Part shown: in pieces, positions 1 through 9,131 of the stretch
Layout: every line of letters starts with the position of its first letter
Numbering within the stretch: position 1 is the first letter of the stretch
Assembly (NCBI RefSeq): GCF_019799965.1
Contig: NZ_JABGCJ010000002.1
Coordinates: 434,001 to 498,000, forward strand
Origin: Modestobacter italicus
Lineage (GTDB): Bacteria; Actinomycetota; Actinomycetes; Mycobacteriales; Geodermatophilaceae
Direction: 5' to 3'
DNA: 64,000 nt
The notes under the pieces: generated by a model
Told to the model about the DNA's origin: nothing
Databases searched by the model: none
What the model saw: only the letters and a program-made list of their open reading frames with translations
Position numbers and translations under genes: made by a program

Positions 1-2793
1 CGCTGGGAGGCCGAGGGCACCTTCCACACGCCCAACCCGGTCGGCCGGCTGAGCGAGGGCTTCGACCGGGTCGCCGACCGGCCCAAGGCCTTCCTGATGG
101 ACATGTTCCCGTACCCCTCGGGCGCGGGCCTGCACGTCGGGCACCCGCTGGGCTACCTGGGCACCGACGTCACCAGCCGCTTCCTGCGGATGGACGGCCA
201 CAACGTGCTGCACCCGATGGGCTACGACGCCTTCGGCCTGCCCGCGGAGCAGTTCGCCGTGCAGACCGGGCAGCACCCGCGGGTCACCACCGAGGCCAAC
301 ATCGCGGCGATCAGCGCCCAGCTGCGCCGGCTGGGCGTCGACCACGACACCCGCCGCACCTTCGCCACGATCGACCCGGGCTACTACAAGTGGACCCAGT
401 GGATCTTCCGGCAGATCTTCGAGGCCTGGTTCGACCCGGAGGCGGGCAAGGCGCGCCCGATCGCCGAGCTGGTCACCGAGCTGGACGCCGGCACCCGGCA
501 GCCGGCCGAGGGCACGCTGCCCGAGGGCCGCACCTGGGCGGAGCTGTCCTCCGCCGAGCGACGTCGGGTCGTCGACGCCCACCGGCTGGCCTACCTGCAC
601 GAGGCCCCGGTGAACTGGTGCCCGGGCCTGGGCACCGTGCTGTCGAACGAGGAGGTCACCGCCGACGGGCGCTCCGAGCGCGGCAACTTCCCGGTCTTCC
701 GGCGTCCGCTGACCCAGTGGATGATGCGGATCACCTCCTACGCCGAGCGGCTGCTGACCGACCTGGACCGGCTGGACTGGTCGGACTCGCTGAAGCAGAT
801 GCAGCGCAACTGGATCGGCCGTTCGACCGGCGCGCGGGTGCGGTTCCCGCTGTCGGGGCAGGAGATCGAGGTCTTCACCACCCGCCCCGACACCCTGTTC
901 GGCGCCACCTACCTGGTGCTGGCGCCCGAGCACCCGCTGGTCGGCACGCTGACCGCCGCCGCATGGCCCGAGGGCACCGACCCGCGCTGGACCGCCGGTG
1001 CGGCCACCCCGGCCGAGGCGGTCGCGGCCTACCAGCGCCAGGCCTCCCGCCGCTCGGAGCTGGACCGGCAGGCCGAGGGCCGGGAGAAGACCGGGGTCTG
1101 GCTGGGCGTCACCGCGCGCAACCCGCTGACCGGGGCCGACCTGCCGGTGTTCATCGCCGACTACGTGCTGACCGGCTACGGCACCGGCGCGATCATGGCG
1201 GTGCCGGGAGAGGACGCCCGCGACTGGGACTTCGCGCAGGCGTTCGGGCTGCCCGTCGTCCGCACGGTGCAGCCGCCGGCCGACTTCGACGGCGGCGCCT
1301 ACACCGGCACCGGCCCGATGATCAACAGCTCGAACGAGCAGCTGTCCCTGGACGGGCTGGACAAGGCCGCGGCGATCGCGAAGGTCACCGAGTGGCTGGT
1401 CGCCACCGGCGCCGGCGAGGCGACCACGACCTACAAGCTGCGTGACTGGCTGTTCAGCCGGCAGCGCTACTGGGGCGAGCCGTTCCCGGTCGTCTACGCC
1501 GTGGACGGCGAGGACGCCGGCCTGCCGGTCGCCGTCCCGGAGTCGATGCTGCCGGTGCTGCTGCCCGACGTCGACGACTACTCGCCCAAGACGTTCGCCG
1601 ACGACGACGCCGACTCCAAGCCCGAGCCGCCGCTGTCCCGGGCCACCGAGTGGACGACGGTCACCCTGGACCTGGGCGACGGGCCGCGGGAGTACCGCCG
1701 GGAGACCAACACGATGCCCAACTGGGCGGGCTCGTGCTGGTACTACCTGCGCTACCTGGACCCCGGCAACGACGAGCGCTTCGTCGACCCCGAGCTGGAG
1801 GCCTACTGGATGGGCCCGCGGCAGCCCGGCGACGTCGGTGGGGTCGACCTGTACGTCGGCGGCGTGGAGCACGCCGTGCTGCACCTGCTGTACGCCCGGT
1901 TCTGGCACAAGGTCCTGTTCGACCTGGGGCACGTGACCAGCGAGGAGCCCTTCCGCCGGCTGGTCAACCAGGGCTACATCTCCGCCTTCGCCTACACCGA
2001 CGCCCGGGGCTTCTACGTGCCCGCGGCCGAGGTCGTGGAGCAGGACGGTCAGTTCCTGTACCAGGGGGAGCCGGTCAACCGTGAGTACGGGAAGATCGGC
2101 AAGAGCCTGAAGAACATGGTCACCCCCGACGAGATGATCGGGCAGTACGGGGCCGACACCTTCCGGGTCTACGAGATGTCCACCGGGCCGCTGGACCAGT
2201 CCCGGCCGTGGGAGACCAAGGCGGTCGTCGGCTCGCAGCGACTGCTGCAGCGGGTCTGGCGGGTCGTGGTGGACGAGGAGTCCGGCGACGTGCGCGCCGC
2301 CGACGTCGAGCCGGACGACGAGACCTCCCGCGCGCTGCACCGGGCGATCGAGGCCGTGCGCGACGGCATGACCACGCTGCGGTTCAACATCGCCATCGCC
2401 CGGATCACCGAGCTGACCAACCACCTGACCTCCGCCTGCCCGCCGGGCACGCCGGTGCCCCGGTCGGTCGCCGAGTCGCTGGTGCTGCTGGTCGCGCCGC
2501 TGGCCCCGCACCTGGCCGAGGAGCTGTGGTCCCGGCTGGGGCACACCGGCTCGGTCGCCTGGGCGGCGTTCCCGGTGGCCGACCCGCAGTGGCTGGTCGA
2601 CGACACCGTGCAGGTCGCCGTGCAGGTCAACGGCAAGGTCCGCGCGCAGGTCGCCGTGCCGGCCGACGCGGACGCCGCCGCACTGGAGGCGGCGGCCCGG
2701 GCGGACGAGAAGGTGGCCGCGCAGCTGGAGGGCAGGACCGTGCGCCGGGTGATCGCGGTGCCGGGCCGGCTGGTCAACTTCGTCGTCGCCTGA
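1..2793 (+). CDS. leuS: leucyl-tRNA synthetase, 5' end outside window
   Basis: Class I aminoacyl-tRNA synthetase that charges tRNA-Leu with leucine in the cytoplasm. The reading frame is open from base 1, so the N-terminus lies upstream of the window; the first internal Met is at 97. The HIGH-like signature is HVGH (bases 133-144). The KMSKS loop reads KIGKS (2092-2106), a variant of the usual KMSKS. The connective editing domain lies between them, with the TTRPDTLFG segment near base 880 and [10 protein letters not shown] near 1180. The long insertion containing the zinc-like region, and the C-terminal anticodon-binding domain ending in VNGKVRAQV, are also present. A strong hairpin follows at 2839-2878. 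Identification is secure. Confidence 0.97.
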   Translation, partial: RWEAEGTFHTPNPVGRLSEGFDRVADRPKAFLMDMFPYPSGAGLHVGHPLGYLGTDVTSRFLRMDGHNVLHPMGYDAFGLPAEQFAVQTGQHPRVTTEANIAAISAQLRRLGVDHDTRRTFATIDPGYYKWTQWIFRQIFEAWFDPEAGKARPIAELVTELDAGTRQPAEGTLPEGRTWAELSSAERRRVVDAHRLAYLHEAPVNWCPGLGTVLSNEEVTADGRSERGNFPVFRRPLTQWMMRITSYAERLLTDLDRLDWSDSLKQMQRNWIGRSTGARVRFPLSGQEIEVFTTRPDTLFGATYLVLAPEHPLVGTLTAAAWPEGTDPRWTAGAATPAEAVAAYQRQASRRSELDRQAEGREKTGVWLGVTARNPLTGADLPVFIADYVLTGYGTGAIMAVPGEDARDWDFAQAFGLPVVRTVQPPADFDGGAYTGTGPMINSSNEQLSLDGLDKAAAIAKVTEWLVATGAGEATTTYKLRDWLFSRQRYWGEPFPVVYAVDGEDAGLPVAVPESMLPVLLPDVDDYSPKTFADDDADSKPEPPLSRATEWTTVTLDLGDGPREYRRETNTMPNWAGSCWYYLRYLDPGNDERFVDPELEAYWMGPRQPGDVGGVDLYVGGVEHAVLHLLYARFWHKVLFDLGHVTSEEPFRRLVNQGYISAFAYTDARGFYVPAAEVVEQDGQFLYQGEPVNREYGKIGKSLKNMVTPDEMIGQYGADTFRVYEMSTGPLDQSRPWETKAVVGSQRLLQRVWRVVVDEESGDVRAADVEPDDETSRALHRAIEAVRDGMTTLRFNIAIARITELTNHLTSACPPGTPVPRSVAESLVLLVAPLAPHLAEELWSRLGHTGSVAWAAFPVADPQWLVDDTVQVAVQVNGKVRAQVAVPADADAAALEAAARADEKVAAQLEGRTVRRVIAVPGRLVNFVVA

Positions 2794-2838
2794 CCCACCG
2801 CCGTCCGGGGCGCAGGCGATCAGGTCACCTGATCGAGG

Positions 2839-2878
2839 ACGCCTCCCACCGCACCGACGTCGGTGCGGTGGGAGGCGT
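2839..2878. terminator. 40-nt perfect palindrome, bidirectional terminator
   Basis: Two 20-base arms are exact reverse complements with no spacer; the 5' arm begins acgcctcccaccgcaccg. It lies 46 bases after the leuS stop and 77 bases after the stop of the convergent PPOX gene, so it can terminate both. There is no U-tract, as is usual in very G+C-rich actinobacteria. Confidence 0.8.
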
Positions 2879-2954
2879 GTGCCGTGGCCGGTCGGCGGGA
2901 GACAGCCGACCGGTGTGCGGCGGTGTGGACCTCGCCCTCGACGGGGACGGGGGC

Positions 2955-3374
2955 TCAGGGGACGGGGGTGATCCGGATCATCGCCCGGCGTTCCCGGCCC
3001 CGGTGGGTGACCAGCGTGGCGAGCCGGGAGGCGCCGTAGGTGATCCGCCACTGCCAGCCGTACCGCCGGGCCAAGGCGTGCAGCGCCGGCGGCCAGTCGC
3101 TCGGTTCGAGCAGCGTGGCGACGGCCTCCACCGCGGGTCCCGCGGGCCGGCCGCGTACGTCGCACGGCGCGACGGTGACCCGGCTGGTGTGCCGCAGCCT
3201 CTTCACCTTCCCGGAGTCGGCGTTGGTCCAGACGACGAGGGAGTGGACCTCTCCGCCGTGCGCTGGTCCCGGACCGTCGACGAGGGGCGCCGCCCACACC
3301 GGGGTCGACACCGGCGCACCCGAGCGGCGGAAGGTGGTGAGACTGACGTAGCGGCTGGTCGGCAGGCCCGTCAT
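2955..3374 (-). CDS. PPOX-class F420-dependent oxidoreductase family protein
   Basis: A 139-residue split-barrel flavin/deazaflavin-binding protein of the pyridoxamine-phosphate-oxidase-like superfamily. The opening [12 protein letters not shown], the segment [13 protein letters not shown] and the block [10 protein letters not shown] are typical of the small actinobacterial PPOX proteins that use F420 or FMN. The ATG at 3374 overlaps the lipB stop codon (ATGA), so translation is probably coupled to lipB. The frame could be extended upstream, but only by running antisense-like through lipB, so I take this start. The substrate is unknown. Confidence 0.8.
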   Translation of the reverse strand: MTGLPTSRYVSLTTFRRSGAPVSTPVWAAPLVDGPGPAHGGEVHSLVVWTNADSGKVKRLRHTSRVTVAPCDVRGRPAGPAVEAVATLLEPSDWPPALHALARRYGWQWRITYGASRLATLVTHRGRERRAMIRITPVP

Positions 3375-4012
3375 GCCACTGGCGCGCCGGTGAGCACGCG
3401 GCGCATCGCGGCCTCGACCGCGTCGATCACCTCGGCGACGGGGACGTCGCGACCGAGTTCGACGCTCAGTGACGTCGCTCCGGCGTCCGGGATGCCGCAG
3501 GGCACCATGTTGCTGAAGGCACGCATGTCGGGGTCGCAGTTGAGGGCGAAGCCGTGCATGGTCACGCCACGGGCCACCCGTACGCCGATCGCGGCGATCT
3601 TGCGGTCGGGTCCGCGCTCGTCGGCCAGGACCCACACGCCGCTGCGCCCGTCGACCTGCTCGGTGGCCAGGCCGAAGCTGCCGCAGACCTCCATCAGGGC
3701 CCGCTCCATCCGGCGGACGTGGGCCACCACGTCGACCGGGTCGGGCAGGGCGACGATCGGGTAGCCCACCAGCTGGCCCGGGCCGTGCCAGGTGATCTTG
3801 CCGCCCCGGTCGACGTCGATGACCGGGGTGCCGTCGAAGGGCCGCTCGTGCGGCTCGGTGCGCTTGCCCGCGGTGTAGACCGGCGGGTGCTCCAGCAGCA
3901 GCAGGGTGTCCGGGCCGGTGCCCGCGACCCGCTGCTCGTGCAGCTCGCGTTGCCGCTCCCAGGCCTCCTCGTAGGGGACCAGACCCGCCCGCACGACCAC
4001 CAGCTCGCTCAT
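3371..4012 (-). CDS. lipB: lipoyl(octanoyl) transferase
   Basis: Transfers octanoate from acyl carrier protein to the lipoyl-domain lysines of oxoacid dehydrogenases and glycine cleavage H protein, the first step of de novo lipoylation. At 213 residues it has normal family length. Signatures are [10 protein letters not shown], the glycine-rich [11 protein letters not shown], the catalytic lysine K138 in RKIAAIG and the catalytic cysteine C172 in NMVPCGI. A TAGGCT box lies 7 bases before the ATG, suggesting leaderless transcription. It is followed with overlap by the PPOX gene. Two of its likely client enzymes, SucB and its partner Lpd, are encoded 3-6 kb away. lipA is not in this window. Confidence 0.96.
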   Translation of the reverse strand: MSELVVVRAGLVPYEEAWERQRELHEQRVAGTGPDTLLLLEHPPVYTAGKRTEPHERPFDGTPVIDVDRGGKITWHGPGQLVGYPIVALPDPVDVVAHVRRMERALMEVCGSFGLATEQVDGRSGVWVLADERGPDRKIAAIGVRVARGVTMHGFALNCDPDMRAFSNMVPCGIPDAGATSLSVELGRDVPVAEVIDAVEAAMRRVLTGAPVA

Positions 4013-4019
4013 GACGGCG

Positions 4020-4025
4020 AGCCTA
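4020..4025 (-). promoter_or_regulatory. -10 box of lipB, leaderless
   Basis: TAGGCT on the minus strand, 7 bases before the lipB ATG. The divergent kinase promoter is at 4308-4313. The 280 bases between them show no convincing gene. Confidence 0.55.
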
Positions 4026-4307
4026 TGCCCGTTCGGTGTGCAGCCGGCAGGCCCGCGGGGGCGTACCCGGCGGTGCGGTCGGGTCGTGGACGACGCCCGT
4101 CGGTGGCGCGCCGTGCTCGGCGGCCATGGGCGTCAGCCGGCCCCCTGGCCAGCCGGCCCAGCACGGCCCGGACGGTGCGGGCTCGGCCGGCCGTCGCGCC
4201 CTGGATGGACGGGGTGTCCCCGTGGTCCCCCGCAGACCAGGGGCGCCGGTGTCGTGGACGGTTCGCCTGCCTGTGGACGGCGCGCACGCGCTGGGCCCGC
4301 TGCGCCC

Positions 4308-4313
4308 TACCGT
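4308..4313 (+). promoter_or_regulatory. -10 box of the kinase gene, leaderless
   Basis: TACCGT placed 6 bases before the ATG at 4320. There is no Shine-Dalgarno sequence between it and the start. Confidence 0.5.
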
Positions 4314-4319
4314 CCGGGC

Positions 4320-6119
4320 ATGCCTGCGCCCGTCCCTCCCTCGGCTGCTCCCGTCGTGCCCGGCTACGTGCTCGAGGAGCTGCTCGGCCGGGGTGGTTCC
4401 GGGCAGGTCTGGCGGGCCCGGCCGCGGTCCGGCGGGCCTCCGGTCGCCGTCAAGGTCCTCGTCTGCGGCGACCCGGGTCGGCAGGAGCGGGAGGCCGCGA
4501 TGCTCGGCGAGCTCGACCACCCGCACCTGGTGCGCCTGCACGAGGTGGTGCGCCGGGAGGTCCGCGAGGGCCCGGCGCAGGTCGCCCTGGTGCTCGACCT
4601 GCTCGCCGGAGGGAGCCTGGCCGCGCTGCTGGCCCGGCGTGGGCGCCTGCGGCCTGGTGAGGTGGTCACCACCGTGGCCCCGGTGGCAGCCGCATTGGCG
4701 CACGCCCACGAGCGCGGCGTGGTGCACGGCGACCTCTCGCCGGGCAACGTCGTGTTCACCGCGGAGGGCCGGCCGGTGCTGACGGACCTGGGCACGGCCC
4801 GCATCGTGGGCGACACCGCCCGGGCCGAGATGACCCCGGCGTACGTCGACCCGGTGGTGGCACGCGGTGGCGCGCCGGGGCCGGCCTCGGACGTCTTCGG
4901 TGTCGCCGCTGCCGCTTTCCATGCGCTGACCGGGGTGGCGCCCTGGAACGCGGCCGGCCCAGGGGCCACGCTGACCGTCGCCGCCGCGGGCGAGCTCCCC
5001 GACCTGGCCCTGCTGGCCCCGGAGGCACCGGAGGAGCTCGTCCGGGTCGTGCTGCGCGGCCTGTCCGCCGAACCGCACCTGCGCGGATCAGCCGCGGCCT
5101 TCGCACTCGACCTGCGGCACGCCTGCCGCCCCGAGCCCGTCCGGCTGCCGGTGGGCGGGGTGCCCGACGAGGAGCTCGGCGCGACCGGGCGCGGGCCGCG
5201 CACGGAGCTGACCCACCAGGTGCCCGGTCGGCGCGCAGGGGCCGGGCACTCCGCTCCGGTCCCCGCCGGCCGGCTGACCCGGCTGCGGGCCGGCGTGGCG
5301 AGCCGCTGGCGGACGACGCTCGGCGACTCGGTCCCGGACGCAGGGCAGCTGGTGCGGGCAGGGGCCCGGCGGGTGGGTGTCGGGCTGCTGGTGCTGGCCG
5401 GCATCGCGGCGGGGCTCGCGGTCGCGGTGTGGGCGGGGGCGAGCTGGGGCGGGGGGCCGGCCACGGACCCGGTGCCGGCAGCCGAGGCCGCAGCGGTCAC
5501 GTCGGGCGCCGACCCCACCGCTGCGGGGACGACGGCGACACCGGCCCCCGAGCCGCCGGGCAGCGGCTCGGCGGCGTCGGCACCTGAGCCGGCGGCCTCG
5601 GATCCCGGGTCGCCGGGCACCGGACCGTCCGACGCGGGCAGCACGGGAGCGACCGCGCCCGTCGACCCGGCGGAGCCGCGGACGACCACCTCCGCACCGG
5701 GACCGGACGACCCGGTCGATGCCCAGGGCTGGGCCGACCTGGTCGGCGGCCTCTACGGACAGCGGGCGGTGGCCTTCGCCGGGGCCGCTCCTGCCGCGCT
5801 GGACGCGGTCTACTCCGCGGACGCCCCGCTCCGGGATCGCGACCGGCAACAGCTTGCCGACCTGGCAGCGGCCGGCCAGGTCCTGGAGGGCTTCTCGCCC
5901 CGGGTCGTCGAGGTCCTCGAGGTGGACCGCCGGCACCCCGACGAGGTCCGCCTGCTGCTGGTCGACACGGTGCCGGGCTACCGGGTGCAGACCCAGGCCG
6001 CCGCCGGCGCAGCGGTCGATGAGGTCACCGTGCCCGGCCGAGGGGAGGCCCAGGTGCGGATGGTGCTGGACCGCGGACCCGACGGCTGGCGCATCGCCGA
6101 CGCGTCCCTGGTCGGCTGA
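4320..6119 (+). CDS. membrane-anchored serine/threonine protein kinase, non-RD type
   Basis: A 599-residue protein with an N-terminal Hanks-type kinase domain (about 15-270). The P-loop is GRGGSG at 23-28 and the ATP-binding lysine is K45 in VAVKV. The catalytic loop HGDLSPGN has D138 and N143, and the metal site is the DLG of TDLGTARI (D156). SDVFGVA matches the usual SDIYSLG. The catalytic loop has Gly where most kinases have Arg (HGD instead of HRD), which marks a non-RD kinase. A single membrane helix lies at about 352-377. It is followed by a Pro/Ser/Thr/Ala-rich stalk and an extracellular domain of about 130 residues that I do not recognise. Earlier in-frame ATG codons exist, but the -10 box at 4308 supports this start. 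The ligand or substrate is unknown. Confidence 0.85.
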   Translation: MPAPVPPSAAPVVPGYVLEELLGRGGSGQVWRARPRSGGPPVAVKVLVCGDPGRQEREAAMLGELDHPHLVRLHEVVRREVREGPAQVALVLDLLAGGSLAALLARRGRLRPGEVVTTVAPVAAALAHAHERGVVHGDLSPGNVVFTAEGRPVLTDLGTARIVGDTARAEMTPAYVDPVVARGGAPGPASDVFGVAAAAFHALTGVAPWNAAGPGATLTVAAAGELPDLALLAPEAPEELVRVVLRGLSAEPHLRGSAAAFALDLRHACRPEPVRLPVGGVPDEELGATGRGPRTELTHQVPGRRAGAGHSAPVPAGRLTRLRAGVASRWRTTLGDSVPDAGQLVRAGARRVGVGLLVLAGIAAGLAVAVWAGASWGGGPATDPVPAAEAAAVTSGADPTAAGTTATPAPEPPGSGSAASAPEPAASDPGSPGTGPSDAGSTGATAPVDPAEPRTTTSAPGPDDPVDAQGWADLVGGLYGQRAVAFAGAAPAALDAVYSADAPLRDRDRQQLADLAAAGQVLEGFSPRVVEVLEVDRRHPDEVRLLLVDTVPGYRVQTQAAAGAAVDEVTVPGRGEAQVRMVLDRGPDGWRIADASLVG

Positions 6120-6191
6120 TGCTCATGCCCGGCTGACGACACCTGTCGTGGCGGCCCGTGTGCTGGGCTCGTCGGGCGGCTGGGCGCTGGG

Positions 6192-7097
6192 TCAGCCGCG
6201 GGCGAGCGCGGCGGCCAGCGCGCTGGACAGGTCCGGCTGGCGGAACCGGAAGCCGGCGGACTCGAGCACCGAGGGCACGGCCCGCTGGCCGGCCAGGACA
6301 CCGACCCGGGCGAACTCACCCAGCACCAGCTGCAGGGCCGGGGCGGGCACGGTCAGCACCGCCGGCCGGTGCACCGCAGCGGCCAGCGCGGCGGTGAACT
6401 CGGCGTTGGTGACCGGCGTGGGCGCGCTCAGGTTGACCGGCCCGGACACCGCGGCGGTGAGCAGGAAGCGGATCGCGTCGACCTCGTCGTGCAGCCCGAT
6501 CCAGGGCACGTACTGCTGCCCGGAGCCCAGTTTGCCGCCCAGCCCCAGCCGGAAGAGCGGGGCCAGCCGACCCAGCAGGCCACCGGGGCCGAGGACCAGG
6601 CCGGTGCGCAGCATCGCCACCCGGATCCCGGCGTCGGCCGCCGGGGCGGTGGCCGCCTCCCACTGGACGCAGACCCGGGCCAGGAAGTCGTCGCCGGCCG
6701 GGTCGTCCTCGGTGACGACCCGTGCGCCGGTGTCGCCGTACCAGCCGACCGCGGAGGCCGAGAGGAGCACCCGCGGACGCGTGGGGTCGGCGGCCGCTCC
6801 ATCGGCCAGCGCCTGGCTGATCGTGGCGGTGCTGTCGACGCGGCTGCGCAGCACCTGCTCCTTGTGCTTCGCCGTCCACCGTCGGTCGCCGACGCCCACG
6901 CCGGCCAGGTTGACCACGGCGTCCACGTCGTCGAGGAGGCCCGGCGGGATGCGGCGCAGTCCCGGTTCCCACCGGTGCTCGTCCGCGGTACGTGGCGTGC
7001 GCCGGACCAGCCGCAGCACCTCGTGCCCGTCGGCGGCCAGCGCGCGGACCAGCGCCGACCCGATGAGCCCGGACGAACCCGTGACGGCGACCTTCAT
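6192..7097 (-). CDS. TIGR01777 family NAD(P)-dependent epimerase-like protein
   Basis: An atypical short-chain dehydrogenase of 301 residues. The N-terminal Rossmann fingerprint is TGSSGLIGSALVRAL. The NLAG motif follows (VVNLAGVGVGDRRW) and then SAVGWYGD with the active-site Tyr; all are hallmarks of the SDR39U1/YfcH-like TIGR01777 family. M. tuberculosis has a relative next to dlaT and lipB, so the position is conserved. A Shine-Dalgarno-like aggga precedes the ATG. The biochemical role of the family is not firmly known. Confidence 0.88.
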   Translation of the reverse strand: MKVAVTGSSGLIGSALVRALAADGHEVLRLVRRTPRTADEHRWEPGLRRIPPGLLDDVDAVVNLAGVGVGDRRWTAKHKEQVLRSRVDSTATISQALADGAAADPTRPRVLLSASAVGWYGDTGARVVTEDDPAGDDFLARVCVQWEAATAPAADAGIRVAMLRTGLVLGPGGLLGRLAPLFRLGLGGKLGSGQQYVPWIGLHDEVDAIRFLLTAAVSGPVNLSAPTPVTNAEFTAALAAAVHRPAVLTVPAPALQLVLGEFARVGVLAGQRAVPSVLESAGFRFRQPDLSSALAAALARG

Positions 7098-7144
7098 CGA
7101 GAGCTCCCTGGGACGGGGCGGGCTGCGCCGCGGACGGACGACGA

Positions 7145-7170
7145 GGGGCCCCGGCGTGCGCCGGGGCCCC
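7145..7170 (-). terminator. G+C-rich hairpin downstream of sucB
   Basis: Arms ggggccccggc and gccggggcccc with a 4-base loop. It is the second of two hairpins in tandem after the sucB stop. Confidence 0.65.
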
Positions 7171-7173
7171 CAG

Positions 7174-7225
7174 CCCCGTCCAGCGCCTCGTCCCGTGGGT
7201 GCGGGAGGCGAGGCGCTGGACGGGG
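7174..7225 (-). terminator. terminator of sucB
   Basis: Seventeen-base arms (7174-7190 and 7209-7225) pair perfectly around an inner 5-bp stem. The hairpin starts 7 bases after the sucB stop codon. Confidence 0.8.
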
Positions 7226-7232
7226 TCCTGCG

Positions 7233-9068
7233 TCAGGCGAGGCCGAGCTCGCCCTCGAACTGGCCGCCCTCCAGGCGCTCCTTGACCGTGGTCAGGAAGC
7301 GGGCGGCGTCGGCGCCGTCCACGATGCGGTGGTCGTAGCTGAGGGCCAGGTAGACCATCGACCGGACCGCGACGACCTCGCCCAGCTCCGGGTCCTTGAT
7401 GACGACCGGGCGCTTGACCACCGAGCCGACACCGAGGATGGCGACCTGCGGCTGGTTGATGATCGGGGTGTCGAACAGGGCGCCCCGGCTGCCGGTGTTG
7501 GTCAGCGTGAACGTCCCGCCGCCGAGCTCGTCCGGGGTGACCTTGTTGACCCGGGTCCGCTCCGCCAGGTCGGCGATCTTCCGGGCGATGCCGGGCACGT
7601 TGAGGTCACCGGCGCCGTGGATGACCGGCACCAGCAGCCCGCGCTCGGTGTCCACCGCGATGCCCAGGTTCTCGGCGTCGTGGTAGGTGACCGTGCCGGC
7701 CTCGAGGTCGACCGAGGAGTTCACCACCGGGTGGGCCTTCAGCGCCTCGACGGCCGCCTTGGCGAAGAACGGCAGGAACGACAGCTTGACGCCCTCACGG
7801 GCGACGAAGTCGTTCTTCACCTGGTCACGGAGGCGGGCGATCTTGGTGACGTCCGCCTCGACCACCGTGGTCAGCTGGGCACTGACCTGCAGCGACTCCA
7901 GCATCCGCTTGGCGATGACGGTGCGCAGCCGGGAGAGCTTCTCGGTGCGGCCGCGCAGCGAGGAGTCCGGGGTGGCGGCCGGCGACGGGCGGGTGCCGGC
8001 GGAGGCGGCCGGCGCGGGGGCAGCCGGCTTCGCCGCCTGCTCGGCCGCGGCGAGCACGTCCTGCTTCCGGATCCGTCCGCCCACACCGGTGCCGGAGACC
8101 GACGCCAGGTCGACGCCGCGCTCGGCCGCCAGCCGACGGACCAGCGGGGTCACGTAGGCAGCGCCCCCGTCGGGCGCCGGAGCCGCGGCCGGACGGGACG
8201 CCGGGGCGACCGCCTCGGCCGGGGAGGGCTGGTCGGTGGGCGACTGGGTCGGCATGGCGCCACCGGAGCCGTAGTCGGCGCCGGGCTGACCGGTGTCGGT
8301 GTTCGCCTCCACCGGCGTCGGCTGCGCCTGCTGCGGCGCGGCGGGCTCGGACTCCGCGGCGGGCTTGGACTCCTCGGCGGCCTTCGGCTCCTCGGCCGGG
8401 GCCTGCTGCTGGGGCTGCGCCGGGGCCGAGGCCGGTGCGGCCCCGGCGGTGCCGATGACGGCGAGCTCGGCCCCGACATCGACGGTCTCGTCCTCGTTGA
8501 CCGTGATCGAGAGCAGGGTGCCCGACACCGGCGCCGGGATCTCGGTGTCCACCTTGTCGGTGGAGACCTCCAGCAGCGGCTCGTCGGCGGTGACCTCGTC
8601 GCCGACCGCCTTCAGCCAGCGGGTCACGGTGCCCTCGGTGACGCTCTCGCCCAGCGCCGGCATGGTCACCGAGGTGCCCTCGCCGCCGCCCGAGCCACCG
8701 GAGTCGCCGGACGGCGCCGGGGCCTCCTGGGCCGGGGACTCCTCAGCGGGGGCCTCCTGAGTGGGGGCCTCCTGGGCCGGGGCCTCCTGAGCCGGTGCTT
8801 CCTGGGCCGGTGCCGGCGAGCCGCCGTCCTCACCGCCACCGATCACCGCGAGTTCGGCGCCGACCTCGACCGTCTCGTCCTCGGCTACGACGATCTTGGT
8901 GAGCACGCCGGCCGCGGGCGAGGGGATCTCGGTGTCCACCTTGTCGGTCGACACCTCCAGGAGCGGCTCGTCGACCTCGACCTGATCACCCTCCTGCTTC
9001 AGCCATCGGGTGACCGTGCCCTCGGTGACGCTCTCGCCCAGGGCGGGCATGGTGACGGACGTCGGCAT
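7233..9068 (-). CDS. sucB: dihydrolipoamide acyltransferase E2, actinobacterial SucB/DlaT type
   Basis: E2 core of the 2-oxoglutarate and/or pyruvate dehydrogenase complex; in actinobacteria this protein is shared by both. It has 611 residues. There are two lipoyl domains, each with the lipoylated lysine in [10 protein letters not shown] (K43 and K172). They are separated by a Pro/Ala/Gln/Glu linker made of repeated APAQE units. A peripheral subunit-binding domain lies at about 304-340, and the catalytic acyltransferase domain ends in the HxxxDG motif (H580, D584). A Shine-Dalgarno gaggaga precedes the ATG. lpdA (E3) lies just upstream in the same direction with a 63-base gap, so they probably form one operon. 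Lipoylation would depend on LipB encoded nearby. Confidence 0.95.
   Translation of the reverse strand: MPTSVTMPALGESVTEGTVTRWLKQEGDQVEVDEPLLEVSTDKVDTEIPSPAAGVLTKIVVAEDETVEVGAELAVIGGGEDGGSPAPAQEAPAQEAPAQEAPTQEAPAEESPAQEAPAPSGDSGGSGGGEGTSVTMPALGESVTEGTVTRWLKAVGDEVTADEPLLEVSTDKVDTEIPAPVSGTLLSITVNEDETVDVGAELAVIGTAGAAPASAPAQPQQQAPAEEPKAAEESKPAAESEPAAPQQAQPTPVEANTDTGQPGADYGSGGAMPTQSPTDQPSPAEAVAPASRPAAAPAPDGGAAYVTPLVRRLAAERGVDLASVSGTGVGGRIRKQDVLAAAEQAAKPAAPAPAASAGTRPSPAATPDSSLRGRTEKLSRLRTVIAKRMLESLQVSAQLTTVVEADVTKIARLRDQVKNDFVAREGVKLSFLPFFAKAAVEALKAHPVVNSSVDLEAGTVTYHDAENLGIAVDTERGLLVPVIHGAGDLNVPGIARKIADLAERTRVNKVTPDELGGGTFTLTNTGSRGALFDTPIINQPQVAILGVGSVVKRPVVIKDPELGEVVAVRSMVYLALSYDHRIVDGADAARFLTTVKERLEGGQFEGELGLA
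8721..8810 (-). repeat. six 15-bp tandem units inside sucB linker
   Basis: Units of the form ggcctcctgggccgg with one to five changes encode the APAQE-type pentapeptides of the flexible inter-lipoyl linker. The array is in frame, so copy-number change would alter only linker length. Confidence 0.85.
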
Positions 9069-9131
9069 CGAAGACAGGTCTCCTCAGGTCGTGGGGGTGG
9101 AGCAGCGGGTGGGGGAGTGCGTGAGCGGGGG

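Noticed and set aside
4009-4287. 92-codon minus-strand frame and overlapping frames between lipB and the kinase gene
   Set aside because: No ribosome site, no recognisable domain, and the region fits a divergent promoter interval.
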